This document shows, one piece after another, positions 9,318 to 18,217 of a stretch of 57,235 nucleotides of DNA. The stretch covers positions 1-57,235 of the forward strand of contig JAJFGO010000095.1 of assembly GCA_021776095.1 (NCBI GenBank), written 5' to 3'. Origin of the DNA: Kiloniellaceae bacterium. Lineage in GTDB: Bacteria > Pseudomonadota > Alphaproteobacteria > Kiloniellales > J153. Each line of letters begins with the position of its first letter. Within the stretch, counting starts at the first letter, position 1. A program made the translations under genes and the position numbers. The notes beneath the pieces were generated by a model. It was not told the DNA's origin, searched no databases, and was given only the letters and a program-made list of their open reading frames with translations.

Positions 9318-10200
9318 TACCCCGGATCAGCTTGATGATGGCGGAATAATCGAGGCCGCCGTTGCCGGCGTTCACGAACATGGTGTAGAGCGCGGCCGCT
9401 TCCGCGCCCATGGGGGTCGCGACCCCGGCCTGGGCCGCGGCTTCTTGGCTGAGCTTCAGGTCCTTGTGCATCATGGCGGCGGCAAAGCCGGGCTTGTAGT
9501 CCCGGTTGGCGGCCGAAGCCTCGACGATTCCCGGCACCGGCAGGTGGTTCAGCATGGCCCAGCAAGAGCCCGAAGCCTTGGAACTGATCTCGAACAGCTT
9601 GCCCTGGTCGAGGCCCAGCTTGTCGGCCAGGGTAAAGGCCTCGGAGATACCGATCATGGTGATGCCAAGGATCATATTGTTGCAGACCTTGGCGGCCTGG
9701 CCGTTGCCCGGCCCGCCGGCGTGCACGATGGTGCGGCCCATGACTTCGAGCAGGGGCTTGCCATGGCCAAAGGCGCCGTCCGTGCCGCCGACCATAAAGG
9801 TCAGCGTGCCGGCGTCGGCCCCGGCGACCCCGCCGGAGACCGGGGCGTCCAGCATCTCCATCCCAGCCGCGGCCGCGGCCTCCTGGACCGCCCGGGCGCT
9901 CGCCACATCGATGGTCGAGCAATCGATCAAGAGGGTGCCTTTCTTGGCCAGGCCGATCACGCCGTCGGGACCGGTATAGACCGCGCGAACGTGCTGCCCG
10001 GCCGGCAGCATGGAAATCACAACCTCGGCGCCTTGGGCAGCCTCAGTCGCGCTCGCCACGGTCTCGATGCCGTTGTCCTTGGCCGTAGCGATGGCATCCG
10101 GCGCCAGGTCGAAGCCGCGCACCCTGTGCCCCGCCTTGACCAAATTGCGGGCCATGGGCCCACCCATATTCCCCAATCCAATGAAGCCGATATCGGTCAT
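9313..10200 (-). CDS. mmsB: 3-hydroxyisobutyrate dehydrogenase
   Basis: NAD-dependent enzyme of 295 aa that oxidises 3-hydroxyisobutyrate to methylmalonate semialdehyde in valine degradation. The Rossmann motif GFIGLGNMGGPMA is at residues 5-17. The substrate loop DAPVSGG and the catalytic lysine in GNGQAAKVCNN are present, with DLKLSQEAA near the end, all typical of the beta-hydroxyacid dehydrogenase family. The start at 10200 has a strong GGAGGG four bases upstream. It is the last gene of the valine operon, but a 122-base repeat element separates it from the hydrolase gene. That element may affect its expression. Confidence 0.93.
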   Translation of the reverse strand: MTDIGFIGLGNMGGPMARNLVKAGHRVRGFDLAPDAIATAKDNGIETVASATEAAQGAEVVISMLPAGQHVRAVYTGPDGVIGLAKKGTLLIDCSTIDVASARAVQEAAAAAGMEMLDAPVSGGVAGADAGTLTFMVGGTDGAFGHGKPLLEVMGRTIVHAGGPGNGQAAKVCNNMILGITMIGISEAFTLADKLGLDQGKLFEISSKASGSCWAMLNHLPVPGIVEASAANRDYKPGFAAAMMHKDLKLSQEAAAQAGVATPMGAEAAALYTMFVNAGNGGLDYSAIIKLIRGT

Positions 10201-10210
10201 TGTTCCCTCC

Positions 10211-10332
10211 CTAGTGGTGCGACCCAAATGGATGGTTCCCATCCGTTTGGATAAGTCGCCCCACAAGACCAATGGGTTGGTGTGCCGATTCACCTAACGC
10301 TTGAGAATCAAGCGTTAGGATCGGACCACTAG
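10211..10332. mobile_element. MITE-like 122-bp element, copy 1
   Basis: Non-coding element bounded by terminal inverted repeats CTAGTGGT(G/C)CGA. It contains two hairpins with 12-base arms and three-base loops: 10224-10235 with 10239-10250 (one T:G position), and 10293-10304 with 10308-10319 (perfect). A second copy of identical length lies inverted at 57096-57217, with seven differences. The right-hand CTAG supplies the TAG stop of the 3-hydroxyisobutyryl-CoA hydrolase, and the left-hand CTAG abuts the mmsB ribosome binding site. Removing the element together with one CTAG restores a TAG followed directly by GGAGGGAACA and the mmsB ATG. CTAG (or its central TA) is therefore the probable duplicated target, as for IS630/Tc1-type transposition. 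No transposase is encoded. Confidence 0.85.
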
Positions 10333-11372
10333 TCGAATGTCAGGTCGCCGTCGGCCGGCTGCCCAAAGTGCGCCTCGACCCGCTCCGGCGTTACCGCCGC
10401 GAGGTTGGCCGGGTTCCACGCCGGGGCGTTGTCCTTGTCGATCAATAGGGCCCTGACGCCTTCGTAGAAATCCCGGTCCGCCAAAAAGGCTTGGCTCAAG
10501 CGAAATTCGGTCACCATGGCCGTGTCGAAGTCCAGGTCCGCGGCGCGGCGGATGGCCTCGAAGCTGACCTTCAGGCTGGCCGGCGCGCAGCGCTTATTCA
10601 GGGTATTCAGGGTCTTCGCCGCCCATTCGCCGGATTCGTCCGCCAGAGCGCCCAGTATCGCCTCCATGCTGTCTTGCACAAAGCAGCGCTCGATCGCCGC
10701 CCGGTGCTCGGCCAGGGGCGCGGGGCCCGGATCGGCGACGAACTCTTGCAAGGTGGCGGTGGCATCGCTGCTGGACGCCAGCGCCGCTTCGAGCCGGTCC
10801 AGACGATCGCTCGGCACATAGTCGGTCGCGAAGCCGGCAAATACCGCATCGGCAGCCTTCATCCGTGCCCCGCTCAGCCCAAGGTATAACCCCAGGCCGC
10901 CGGGAAGCCGGGACAGGAAGTGCGTGGCCCCCACATCCGGGAACAGACCGATGCCGGTCTCGGGCATGGCAATCAGGGTGCGCTCGGTCGCGACCCGGTG
11001 GCTGCCGTGCAGCGAGATACCGACCCCACCGCCCATGGTGACCCCGTCGAGCAGCGCCACATGGGGCTTGGGGAAAACCTTGATCCGCCGGTTCATGCGG
11101 TATTCCGCGCGGAAGAAATCGGCGGTCAGGGGCTCACCCGCCTTGCCGGCCCGCCAGATGGCCAGAACATCGCCGCCAGCGCAAAACGCCCGCTCGCCGG
11201 CGCCTTTGACCAGCACCGCGCGCACCCTCTCATCCGCCGCCCAAGCGGCTAGTTGCCGGTCGTAGGTCACGCACATTTCCAAGGTCAGGGCATTGAGCGC
11301 CTTGGGCCGGTTGAGCGTCCCGACAGCCAAGCCGCCCTTACGCTCGAACAGGATGTCTTGCAACTGACTCAT
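10329..11372 (-). CDS. 3-hydroxyisobutyryl-CoA hydrolase
   Basis: Crotonase-fold hydrolase of 347 aa that releases 3-hydroxyisobutyrate from its CoA ester in valine catabolism. The oxyanion-hole segment [10 protein letters not shown], the second loop [15 protein letters not shown] and the HIBCH-type catalytic segment [15 protein letters not shown] are present, together with the long C-terminal part that distinguishes HIBCH from plain enoyl-CoA hydratases. The ATG overlaps the upstream acyl-CoA dehydrogenase stop (ATGA). The TAG stop lies inside the terminal CTAG of the repeat element, so the insertion preserved the reading frame. Confidence 0.9.
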   Translation of the reverse strand: MSQLQDILFERKGGLAVGTLNRPKALNALTLEMCVTYDRQLAAWAADERVRAVLVKGAGERAFCAGGDVLAIWRAGKAGEPLTADFFRAEYRMNRRIKVFPKPHVALLDGVTMGGGVGISLHGSHRVATERTLIAMPETGIGLFPDVGATHFLSRLPGGLGLYLGLSGARMKAADAVFAGFATDYVPSDRLDRLEAALASSSDATATLQEFVADPGPAPLAEHRAAIERCFVQDSMEAILGALADESGEWAAKTLNTLNKRCAPASLKVSFEAIRRAADLDFDTAMVTEFRLSQAFLADRDFYEGVRALLIDKDNAPAWNPANLAAVTPERVEAHFGQPADGDLTFD

Positions 11373-12508
11373 GTCCCCAGCAACCGCTTCGCGATGATGA
11401 CTCGCATGATCTCGTTGGTGCCTTCCAGGATTTGGTGGACCCGCAGGTCGCGCAAGATGCGCTCGACCGGGTACTCGCGGATGTAGCCGTAGCCGCCGAG
11501 CAGTTGCAGGGCCTCGTTGCAGATATTGAAGCCGGCGTCGGTGGCGAAGCGCTTGGCCATGGCGCAATGGGTGACCGCCTCCGCGTCGCCCCGGTCCAGC
11601 GCGTCGGCCGCGTGGTGGACCATGAGACGCGCCGCCGCCAGTTCCGTCGCCATGTCGGCGAACTTGAACTGCAGCGCTTGAAACTCGGCCAGCTTGCGGC
11701 CGAACTGCCTGCGGGTCCCCATGTGTTCGCGCGCCACCTCCAGGCAGGCCCGCGCACCGCCCAGAGAGCACGCCGCAATGTTCAGCCGCCCACCGTCGAG
11801 GCCCATCATGGCGATCTTGAATCCGTCACCCTCGGCGCCCAGGCGGTTGGCCACCGGCACGCGGGCGATCTCGAAAATCACCATGGCGGTCGGCTGGCTG
11901 TTCCAGCCCAGCTTTCGCTCCTGCTTGCCGAAGGACAGGCCCGGCGTGTCCTTGGGCACGGCCAGGGCCGAAATACCCTTGGGCCCCTCGCCTCCGGTCC
12001 GGCACATGACCACATAGACGTCGCTGCGGCCGCCGCCGGAAATGAAAGCCTTGGTCCCGTTCAGGACGTAGTCGTCGCCGTCGCGCACCGCCCGCGTCTT
12101 GAGCCCGGCGGCGTCGGAGCCGGCATCGGGCTCGGTCAGGCAATAGCTGGCGAAGTGCGCCATGCTGGCAAGTTTGGGCAGAAACGCTTGGCGCAGCCCG
12201 GTATCGCCGAAGCGGTCGATCATCCAGGACGCCATGTTGTGGATCGAGATATAGGCGGCGGTCGAGGGACAAGCGGCGGCCAGTTCCTCGAAAATGATCG
12301 CGGCGTCCAAGCGGGTCAGGCCGGCACCGCCCACGTCGTCGCGCACATAAATGCCGGCGAAACCGAGCGCCGCGGCGGCGCGCAAGGTGTCCTCCGGAAA
12401 GACCTTCTCCTCGTCCCAGGCCGCCGCGTGCGGCGCCATTTCCTTGGCCGCGAAATCGCGCGCGACGTCTTGAAACGCGCGCTGATCCTCGGAAAGCTGG
12501 AAATCCAT
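11369..12508 (-). CDS. Acyl-CoA dehydrogenase, probably isobutyryl-CoA dehydrogenase
   Basis: FAD acyl-CoA dehydrogenase of 379 aa starting [19 protein letters not shown]. It has [15 protein letters not shown], the [12 protein letters not shown] segment common in isobutyryl-CoA dehydrogenases, [20 protein letters not shown], and the catalytic glutamate (Glu362) in [13 protein letters not shown]. With the following hydrolase and mmsB it forms consecutive steps from isobutyryl-CoA to methylmalonate semialdehyde, which supports isobutyryl-CoA as substrate. An ATG at 12529 is possible, but MDFQL is the normal family start. Confidence 0.9.
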   Translation of the reverse strand: MDFQLSEDQRAFQDVARDFAAKEMAPHAAAWDEEKVFPEDTLRAAAALGFAGIYVRDDVGGAGLTRLDAAIIFEELAAACPSTAAYISIHNMASWMIDRFGDTGLRQAFLPKLASMAHFASYCLTEPDAGSDAAGLKTRAVRDGDDYVLNGTKAFISGGGRSDVYVVMCRTGGEGPKGISALAVPKDTPGLSFGKQERKLGWNSQPTAMVIFEIARVPVANRLGAEGDGFKIAMMGLDGGRLNIAACSLGGARACLEVAREHMGTRRQFGRKLAEFQALQFKFADMATELAAARLMVHHAADALDRGDAEAVTHCAMAKRFATDAGFNICNEALQLLGGYGYIREYPVERILRDLRVHQILEGTNEIMRVIIAKRLLGT

Positions 12509-12579
12509 GTACGGGCCGCCACTGTGCAAATTGGCGGCGATCTTAGGCGCGGGCAGCCCGGTGTCAACGTGGGCAACCC

Positions 12580-14610
12580 TCAGCTCAGCGCTTGGTGCAT
12601 GGCCTGGGCAAGTTGCAGTCGATGGAAAGGCTTATCGAGAAGCACCGTGCCGGGCTCCAAGACCCACCTATGCTTCAGGGCCGTCGTCGGATAGCCGGAC
12701 ATGAAGACCACCGCCAGGTCGGGGTAGCGCGCTTTCGCCCGCTCGGCCAGTTCCGGCCCGCTCATGCCGCCGGGCAGCACGATATCCGATAGCATCAGGT
12801 CCACCTGCTCGCCCTGCAAAATCTGAAGGGCACGGGCCGCCAGAGGCACGCCGATCACACGGTAGCCCAGTCCCTCCAGCACGGTGACCGCCATGGCGCA
12901 AACCTCTTCGTCGTCTTCGACCACGAGGATCGTTTCGCCCTTGCCTCGAGGCGTCACCGATACTGCATCCGGCGTTCCGGGCAGAGGCTGCGCATCGGTG
13001 CGAGGCAGAAAGAGCTTCACCGCCGTGCCCTGGTCCTCCTCGCTATAGATGGCCACGTGCCCGTTCGATTGCTTCGCGAAACCATAGACCATGGAGAGCC
13101 CCAGGCCTGAGCCCTGGCCGACCTCTTTGGTGGTGAAGAAGGGCTCGAAGGCGTGATCGCGCACCTCCGGCGACATGCCGGCACCGGTGTCGCTGACCGT
13201 GAGGATGACAAAGTCGCCCGCAACGGCCTCCGGGATATGCGCGATGCCGGCCGCGTCGAGCGTGAGGTTCCGGCACTCGATGGTCAGTCGCCCGCCGTCA
13301 GGCATGGCGTCGCGCGCGTTGATCGCCAAGTTCAAGAGCACGTTCTCGACTTGCCCCGGATCGGCCAGGGCCAGCCATAAGTCGGGCGCCGCCGCGGTCT
13401 CCACCGCGATGGTCTCACCCAGGGTGCGCTCTATCATCCCGATCATGCCGCGGGTCAGCGCCGCCAGGTCGATCGTCCGCGGCCGCAGCGGCTGGCGGCG
13501 GGAGAACGCGAGCAGTCGCAAGGTAAGCTCCGCGCCGCGCTGGGTCGCGTGCAGGATCGCCTCGGTCTGCTTCTGCAGCTTTTCGACCTTTCCCATGGCC
13601 AGCATCTCGGCATTGCCCCGGATCACTGCCAAAAGGTTGTTGAAATCATGCGCCACGCCGCCCGTCAACTGGCCGACCGCCTCCATCTTCATGGCTTGGG
13701 CTAGGCGGGCCTCAGCCTCCTTCATTTCGGTGATGTCGGTGGTCAGACTGCAGATGCCCCTGATCGCGCCCTGCTCGTCGCGCATGGGAAACTTTTGATT
13801 CAGGGAGTATCGGACCTTTCCGTCGGCTTCCTCGCGCACCTCACTCTGCAGCGCCGCCCCCGTTTCCACGACTTGCCTGTCGGCAGCCATATAGACTTCG
13901 GCGATCTCGGCGGGAAGGTAGTTGGCCGTGGTGGTGCCGACGATAGCCTCCACCGGAACATTCTGGTCATCAGCCACGTTGCGGCTGATCGCCATGATCC
14001 GGCCGCTGGTATCCTTCAGAACGACCTCGATCGGTGCGTTTTCCAGGATGGCCCGCAACCAGGCATCGCGGGTTCGAACCACATCCTCAGCCCTTTGGCG
14101 TTCCGCGATTTCTTCCTCCAAGGCCCGGTTGGCCGCCTGCAACTGGGCGGTGCGTTCCGCGACCCTGACTTCCAAATCTTCGCGCGCCTGCCGTAGCTCT
14201 TCCTCCACGCACTTACGGTCGGTGATGTCCTCGACATAGCCTTCCAGGTACAACAGCCGGCCTTCGTCATCCGTCACCCTATGAAGGTTCTGCCGAACCC
14301 AGAAACGCTCTCTGGTCTTGTGCCGGTATATCTCGCATTCGAACCCTTCGATTTTGCCTTGGGTTTCGAGCAATCGGCGCATGGTGTCCCGATCATTGGG
14401 ATCGACATAGACTTCCTCGGGGATATTGTTGACCGCTCGCAATAGGTCGGCCTCGCTGTCGTACCCGTGCATGCGGACGCCGGCAGGGTTGGCCATGACG
14501 TATCGCCCGTCCGGTGTCGAACGGAAAATTCCGATTCCCGACATCTCATAGCTGAGCCTGTAGTGATCGGCCCGAAGGGCGTCGGATTGTTGGGGTATAG
14601 AGTCCGGCAT
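12580..14610 (-). CDS. PAS-PAS hybrid sensor histidine kinase with C-terminal receiver
   Basis: Cytoplasmic hybrid kinase of 676 aa without membrane segments. A PAS domain spans about 15-135 (ends [12 protein letters not shown]), a coiled-coil linker about 135-180, and a second PAS about 180-300 (ends [15 protein letters not shown]). HisKA has His321 in [11 protein letters not shown], the HATPase has [14 protein letters not shown] and [12 protein letters not shown], and a receiver ([10 protein letters not shown]) has phospho-acceptor Asp609 in LMLSDIVLP. The AHDFNN type of H-box plus terminal receiver is typical of CckA-like and PAS-rich hybrid kinases. The signal is unknown. ATG 14610 is used; an in-frame GTG lies at 14619. 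The gene follows the GST gene on the same strand, 168 bases away. Confidence 0.9.
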   Translation of the reverse strand: MPDSIPQQSDALRADHYRLSYEMSGIGIFRSTPDGRYVMANPAGVRMHGYDSEADLLRAVNNIPEEVYVDPNDRDTMRRLLETQGKIEGFECEIYRHKTRERFWVRQNLHRVTDDEGRLLYLEGYVEDITDRKCVEEELRQAREDLEVRVAERTAQLQAANRALEEEIAERQRAEDVVRTRDAWLRAILENAPIEVVLKDTSGRIMAISRNVADDQNVPVEAIVGTTTANYLPAEIAEVYMAADRQVVETGAALQSEVREEADGKVRYSLNQKFPMRDEQGAIRGICSLTTDITEMKEAEARLAQAMKMEAVGQLTGGVAHDFNNLLAVIRGNAEMLAMGKVEKLQKQTEAILHATQRGAELTLRLLAFSRRQPLRPRTIDLAALTRGMIGMIERTLGETIAVETAAAPDLWLALADPGQVENVLLNLAINARDAMPDGGRLTIECRNLTLDAAGIAHIPEAVAGDFVILTVSDTGAGMSPEVRDHAFEPFFTTKEVGQGSGLGLSMVYGFAKQSNGHVAIYSEEDQGTAVKLFLPRTDAQPLPGTPDAVSVTPRGKGETILVVEDDEEVCAMAVTVLEGLGYRVIGVPLAARALQILQGEQVDLMLSDIVLPGGMSGPELAERAKARYPDLAVVFMSGYPTTALKHRWVLEPGTVLLDKPFHRLQLAQAMHQALS

Positions 14611-14777
14611 CTCGACCACTCAAGGGCTTGCTGCAGCTTGTCGGCTGCCATCGCCTATGTCGCACATCGCCGCGTGGCGCAGCAACCGCCGATACCCATA
14701 TTCCAGCAAGCTTTCTCGTAACCGGACGCCCGAAATCTTCCTTGGAAAGCCCTGGAACTGGCGGGCCGCCCGTCGAC

Positions 14778-15491
14778 TTAGGGAGCCGTTGCCTCAGTGA
14801 GCAGACTGGACAGATGGGAGTTTCTGGCCTCGAGGAAGGTCTTCAACCGCGCCGGATAGTCCGCCGCGACCGCCGAGCGGACCGAGGGACGGCGGGACAA
14901 CTCGTCACGCCACCGCATGGTTTTGGGTTTGCCCGCGAAGACACCAAAATCAGCGATCTCATCGAAGACATCGAAATAGCGAAATACGGGCCCGAACGCC
15001 GCGTCCACCAAAGTGAAACGGTCGCCCGCAAACCATGGCCCGGCCTCCAGTTCCGCCTCGATACGCTCGAATTTCGCACTCAATCCTTGGGCCTTCGATG
15101 CCAGCGTTGCCTGGTCTGGCGCGGAATAGAAGCCGCCGATCTCATTGAGCACACTGGAGCCGAACTCGACCCAGGCCCGATGCCGCGCCCGAGCCAGGGG
15201 ATCGCTCGGATGCAGCGGCCTGGCTTGGGTATCCTCCAGGTATTCCAGGATTGCGGCGGACTCGAAGAGGATGGCCTCGTTTTGGCCCTGCGGCCGGACC
15301 CGCAATAGGGGCACCTTGCCGAGGGGGCTCAAAGCCTTGAACCAGTCTGGCTTGTCCGAGAGGTCGATCGAGACCCGCTGGAACGGGACCGCCTGTTCAG
15401 CCAGGGCGATTGCCGCCCGTTGCACATATGGGCAGAGGTGATGGCTGACCAGGACCAGTGCGGCGCTAGATCCATTTTCCTTAGATGCCAT
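14778..15491 (-). CDS. Glutathione S-transferase family protein
   Basis: Cytosolic GST of 237 aa. The N-terminal thioredoxin-like domain carries SHHLCPYVQRAAIAL with a CPY active-site cysteine, the cis-proline segment LSPLGKVPLL and the glutathione-binding ESAAILEYL. The all-helical C-terminal domain has a DRFTLVDAAFGPVFRYFD segment. The cysteine type suggests an omega/beta-like or dehydroascorbate/thiol-transfer role. It is divergently transcribed from a MarR-family gene across an AT-rich 107-base gap, the usual layout for a detoxification gene and its repressor. Confidence 0.9.
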   Translation of the reverse strand: MASKENGSSAALVLVSHHLCPYVQRAAIALAEQAVPFQRVSIDLSDKPDWFKALSPLGKVPLLRVRPQGQNEAILFESAAILEYLEDTQARPLHPSDPLARARHRAWVEFGSSVLNEIGGFYSAPDQATLASKAQGLSAKFERIEAELEAGPWFAGDRFTLVDAAFGPVFRYFDVFDEIADFGVFAGKPKTMRWRDELSRRPSVRSAVAADYPARLKTFLEARNSHLSSLLTEATAP

Positions 15492-15544
15492 GATCGGATT
15501 CCTTTCGGCGCAGTGTCTTCAAGCAAAACGGTTGTCGGGTCTTT

Positions 15545-15596
15545 TATATGTGATTACATGTCTTATCTATGTACTTGCATCTATATGTCAAGCTTG
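15545..15596. promoter_or_regulatory. AT-rich divergent promoter/operator between GST and MarR genes
   Basis: This stretch is strikingly AT-rich for the window. It contains ATGTGATTACAT (arms ATGT/ACAT, 15548-15559) and an imperfect dyad TTGCAT-ctat-ATGTCAA (about 15575-15591). MarR proteins usually bind such dyads in the shared promoter with their target, so these are candidate operators for the neighbouring regulator. This is inference from position and symmetry only. Confidence 0.45.
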
Positions 15597-15598
15597 AG

Positions 15599-16069
15599 AT
15601 GCCGGCGAAATCTGGATACACCCCTGTCATGCCTAGACCCTTGCCGGACCAAACCATTGCGGCTTGGGCTGGCCTCATGCGCGTCAGCCAGGATCTGCTG
15701 ACTAGGGTGGAGGCTGACCTCAAGACTGCCGGCTATCCGCCGCTCGCCTGGTACGACGTGCTCTTGGAACTGAAACGAGCGGGCGCCGGCGGTTTGCGGC
15801 CGCAGGAGCTACAGGCGCGGATGCTCCTCGCCCAGTACAACCTCTCGCGGCTGCTCGATCGTATGGAAGGGCAAGGTTGCGTTGCGCGCCGCCCCTGCCC
15901 GGAGGATCGGCGCGGCCAGATCGTGGTCATGGCGCCACAAGGCCGCCAGCTCCTGAAACGTATGTGGCCGGTCTACGAAGCGGCCATCGAACGGCACTTC
16001 GCCGCGCGGCTTAGAACCGAAGACGCCGCGCGCCTCGGCCGCTTGCTCGCCAAGCTGTCGCCGCGCTAG
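15599..16069 (+). CDS. MarR-family transcriptional regulator
   Basis: Winged-helix regulator of 156 aa. The wHTH segment is GLRPQELQARMLLAQYNLSRLLDRMEGQGCVAR followed in the wing by CPEDRRGQIVVMAPQG. It probably represses the divergent GST gene in response to a small aromatic or electrophilic ligand, as inferred from the layout. The start is uncertain: in-frame ATGs lie at 15569, 15599 and 15629 and none has a strong ribosome binding site. The middle one is used. Starting at 15629 would give MPRPLPDQ, which still covers the whole domain. Confidence 0.85.
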   Translation: MPAKSGYTPVMPRPLPDQTIAAWAGLMRVSQDLLTRVEADLKTAGYPPLAWYDVLLELKRAGAGGLRPQELQARMLLAQYNLSRLLDRMEGQGCVARRPCPEDRRGQIVVMAPQGRQLLKRMWPVYEAAIERHFAARLRTEDAARLGRLLAKLSPR

Positions 16070-16225
16070 GGAGTAGGCTGGCGGGCCCAATTTGTTGCCC
16101 AGCCCTTCATCCCGTGCCAAGATTAATCCGTGGACACGGACCATCCAACGGCCCGCCGCATGAAATAAGAGTAAGAGCAACGGCCTAGGTCCCGTCCCCC
16201 AACCTGTTTGCGAGGGAGGAGACTT

Positions 16226-17191
16226 GTGCAACTCAACCGTGACGACCTGCTCAAAGCCTATCGCGACATGCGCACGATCCGCGCCTTCGAGGACCGCGTG
16301 CACGACGAGTTCGCCAAGGGCGGAATCCCCGGGTTCGTTCATCTCTACGCCGGCGAAGAGGCCTCTGGCGTCGGCGTGTGCATGAACCTGGACGACCGCG
16401 ACAAAATCGCCAGCACACACCGCGGCCACGGCCACTGCATCGCCAAGGGCTGCGACGCCAAGGCCATGATGAAGGAAATTTACGGCAAGCGCGACGGCCT
16501 GTGCGGCGGCAAGGGCGGCTCCATGCACATCGCCGATCTGTCGCGCGGCATGATGGGCGCGAACGGTATCGTCGGCGGCGGTCCGCCCCTAATTTGCGGT
16601 GCGGCCTTAACCGCCAAGACCCTGAAGACCGGCGGCGTCGCGGTCGCCTTCGTCGGCGACGGCGGTTCGAACCAAGGCACGACGCTGGAATCCTACAACC
16701 TGGCGCGGGTCTGGAACCTGCCGGTCATCTTTGTGGTCGAGGACAACGGCTATGCCGAGTCGACCGCCAGCGCCTGGTCGGTCGGCGGTAGCCAGAAAAA
16801 ACGCGCCGAGGCCTTTGGCATGCCGGGCTTGGAAGTCGACGGCCACGACTTCTTCGCCGTCAACGAAGCCGCGCGTCAAGCCGTCGAATGGGCCCGCGGC
16901 GGCGACGGGCCGAGCCTGATTCATGTCAGGCTGGACCGGCACTACGGCCATTTCGAGGGTGACGCCATGACCTATCGCGCCGACGGCGAGGTGGAGAAAC
17001 TGCGCGCCGAACGCGATGCCCTCAATATCTTCCGCGCCAAGGTCGTCCAAGCGCATCTGTTGGAGAGCAGCCAGCTCGACGCCATCGACGCGGAGGTCGC
17101 GGCCATAATCGACGAGGCGGTCGCCGAGGCCGAGGACGCATCGCCGCCCGGCGAGGTGGATCTGCTGACCGACGTCTACGTCTCGTACTAA
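16226..17191 (+). CDS. acoA: Acetoin dehydrogenase E1 component alpha subunit (AcoA type)
   Basis: Thiamine-diphosphate-dependent E1 alpha subunit of a 2-oxo acid/acetoin dehydrogenase complex, 321 aa. The ThDP motif runs from GDGGSNQG to DNGYAEST with normal spacing. CGGKGGSMHIAD and the phosphorylation-loop-like GRHYGHFEGD region are typical of AcoA/PdhA. The GTG at 16226 follows an excellent GGAGGAG, and the longer frame upstream lacks this support. It is the first gene of acoABC. The E2 type (see acoC) favours acetoin cleavage over pyruvate oxidation, though close homologues are often labelled pyruvate dehydrogenase. Confidence 0.88.
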   Translation: MQLNRDDLLKAYRDMRTIRAFEDRVHDEFAKGGIPGFVHLYAGEEASGVGVCMNLDDRDKIASTHRGHGHCIAKGCDAKAMMKEIYGKRDGLCGGKGGSMHIADLSRGMMGANGIVGGGPPLICGAALTAKTLKTGGVAVAFVGDGGSNQGTTLESYNLARVWNLPVIFVVEDNGYAESTASAWSVGGSQKKRAEAFGMPGLEVDGHDFFAVNEAARQAVEWARGGDGPSLIHVRLDRHYGHFEGDAMTYRADGEVEKLRAERDALNIFRAKVVQAHLLESSQLDAIDAEVAAIIDEAVAEAEDASPPGEVDLLTDVYVSY

Positions 17192-17205
17192 GGGGGGCCG
17201 GAAAA

Positions 17206-18213
17206 ATGTCTAAAAAATCCTATCGGCAGGCAATCAACGAGGCCCTGGCGCAGGAGATGCGCCGCGATCCCACGGTCATCGTCATGGGCGAGGACAACGC
17301 CGGCGGCATGGGCGCGCCGGGCGAAGACGACGCCTGGGGCGGCGTGCTCGGCGTCACCAAGGGCTTGATGCCCGAATTCGGCCGCGAACGGGTACTCGAC
17401 ACCCCGATTAGCGAAAGTGCCTTCATTGGCGCCGCCGTGGGCGCGGCGGCAACCGGCCTCAGACCCGTGGCGGAGTTGATGTTTGTCGACTTCCTGGGGG
17501 TCTGCTTCGACCAGATCTTCAACCAGGCCGGCAAGTTCAAGTACATGTTCGGCGGCAAGGCGGTCACGCCCCTGGTGGTGCGCACCATGTACGGCGCCGG
17601 ATTCCGCGCCGCCAGTCAGCACAGCCAGTGCCTGTATCCGATCTTCACCCACATCCCGGGCCTGAAGGTGGTCATTCCCTCCTCGCCCTATGAGGCCAAA
17701 GGCCTGCTGATCCAATCGATCCGCGACGACGATCCGGTGATCTTCCTGGAGCACAAAGTCCTCTACGACGACGAGGAGGAAGTGCCCGACGAGCCCTACA
17801 CCATCCCCTTCGGCGAGGCCAACCTGACCCGCGAGGGCGAGGACGTGACCATCGTCGCCTTCGGACGCATGGTGAAGTTCGCCAACGAGGTCGCCGACAA
17901 ATTGGAGAAGGACGGTATCTCCTGCACCGTGGTCGATCCCCGCACCACCTCGCCGCTCGACACCGACACAATTCTAGAGAGCGTCGAGGAAACCGGGCGC
18001 CTGGTCGTGGTCGACGAGGCCAACCCGCGCTGCAACATGGCGACCGACATCTCGGCCCTGGTGGCGCAGGAAGCCTTCGGTGCGCTCAAGGCGCCGATCA
18101 AGATGGTGACCCCGCCGCACACGCCGGTGCCCTTCGCGCCACAATTGGAGGACCTCTACATTCCCTCGCCGGAAAAGATCGAAGCGGCGGTGCGCGCAGT
18201 CGCCGGGGCATAG
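17206..18213 (+). CDS. acoB: Acetoin dehydrogenase E1 component beta subunit (AcoB type)
   Basis: Beta subunit partner of AcoA, 335 aa, normal length. It has ALAQEMRRDPTVIVMGED at the start, DTPISESAFIGAAVGAAATG in the transketolase pyrimidine domain, the conserved FFDQIFNQAGK-like segment (FDQIFNQAGKFKYMFGG), and a C-terminal transketolase domain (VVDPRTTSPLDTDTI). It lies 14 bases after acoA with a G-rich ribosome binding site. The E1 alpha2-beta2 heterotetramer cleaves acetoin and transfers the acetyl unit to the lipoyl group of AcoC. Confidence 0.9.
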   Translation: MSKKSYRQAINEALAQEMRRDPTVIVMGEDNAGGMGAPGEDDAWGGVLGVTKGLMPEFGRERVLDTPISESAFIGAAVGAAATGLRPVAELMFVDFLGVCFDQIFNQAGKFKYMFGGKAVTPLVVRTMYGAGFRAASQHSQCLYPIFTHIPGLKVVIPSSPYEAKGLLIQSIRDDDPVIFLEHKVLYDDEEEVPDEPYTIPFGEANLTREGEDVTIVAFGRMVKFANEVADKLEKDGISCTVVDPRTTSPLDTDTILESVEETGRLVVVDEANPRCNMATDISALVAQEAFGALKAPIKMVTPPHTPVPFAPQLEDLYIPSPEKIEAAVRAVAGA

Positions 18214-18217
18214 TTAC

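Noticed and set aside
16080-16110. Possible sigma-54 promoter before acoA (TGGCGG ... TTGC)
   Set aside because: Spacing between the GG and GC elements does not fit the -24/-12 consensus, and no AcoR-type activator is present.
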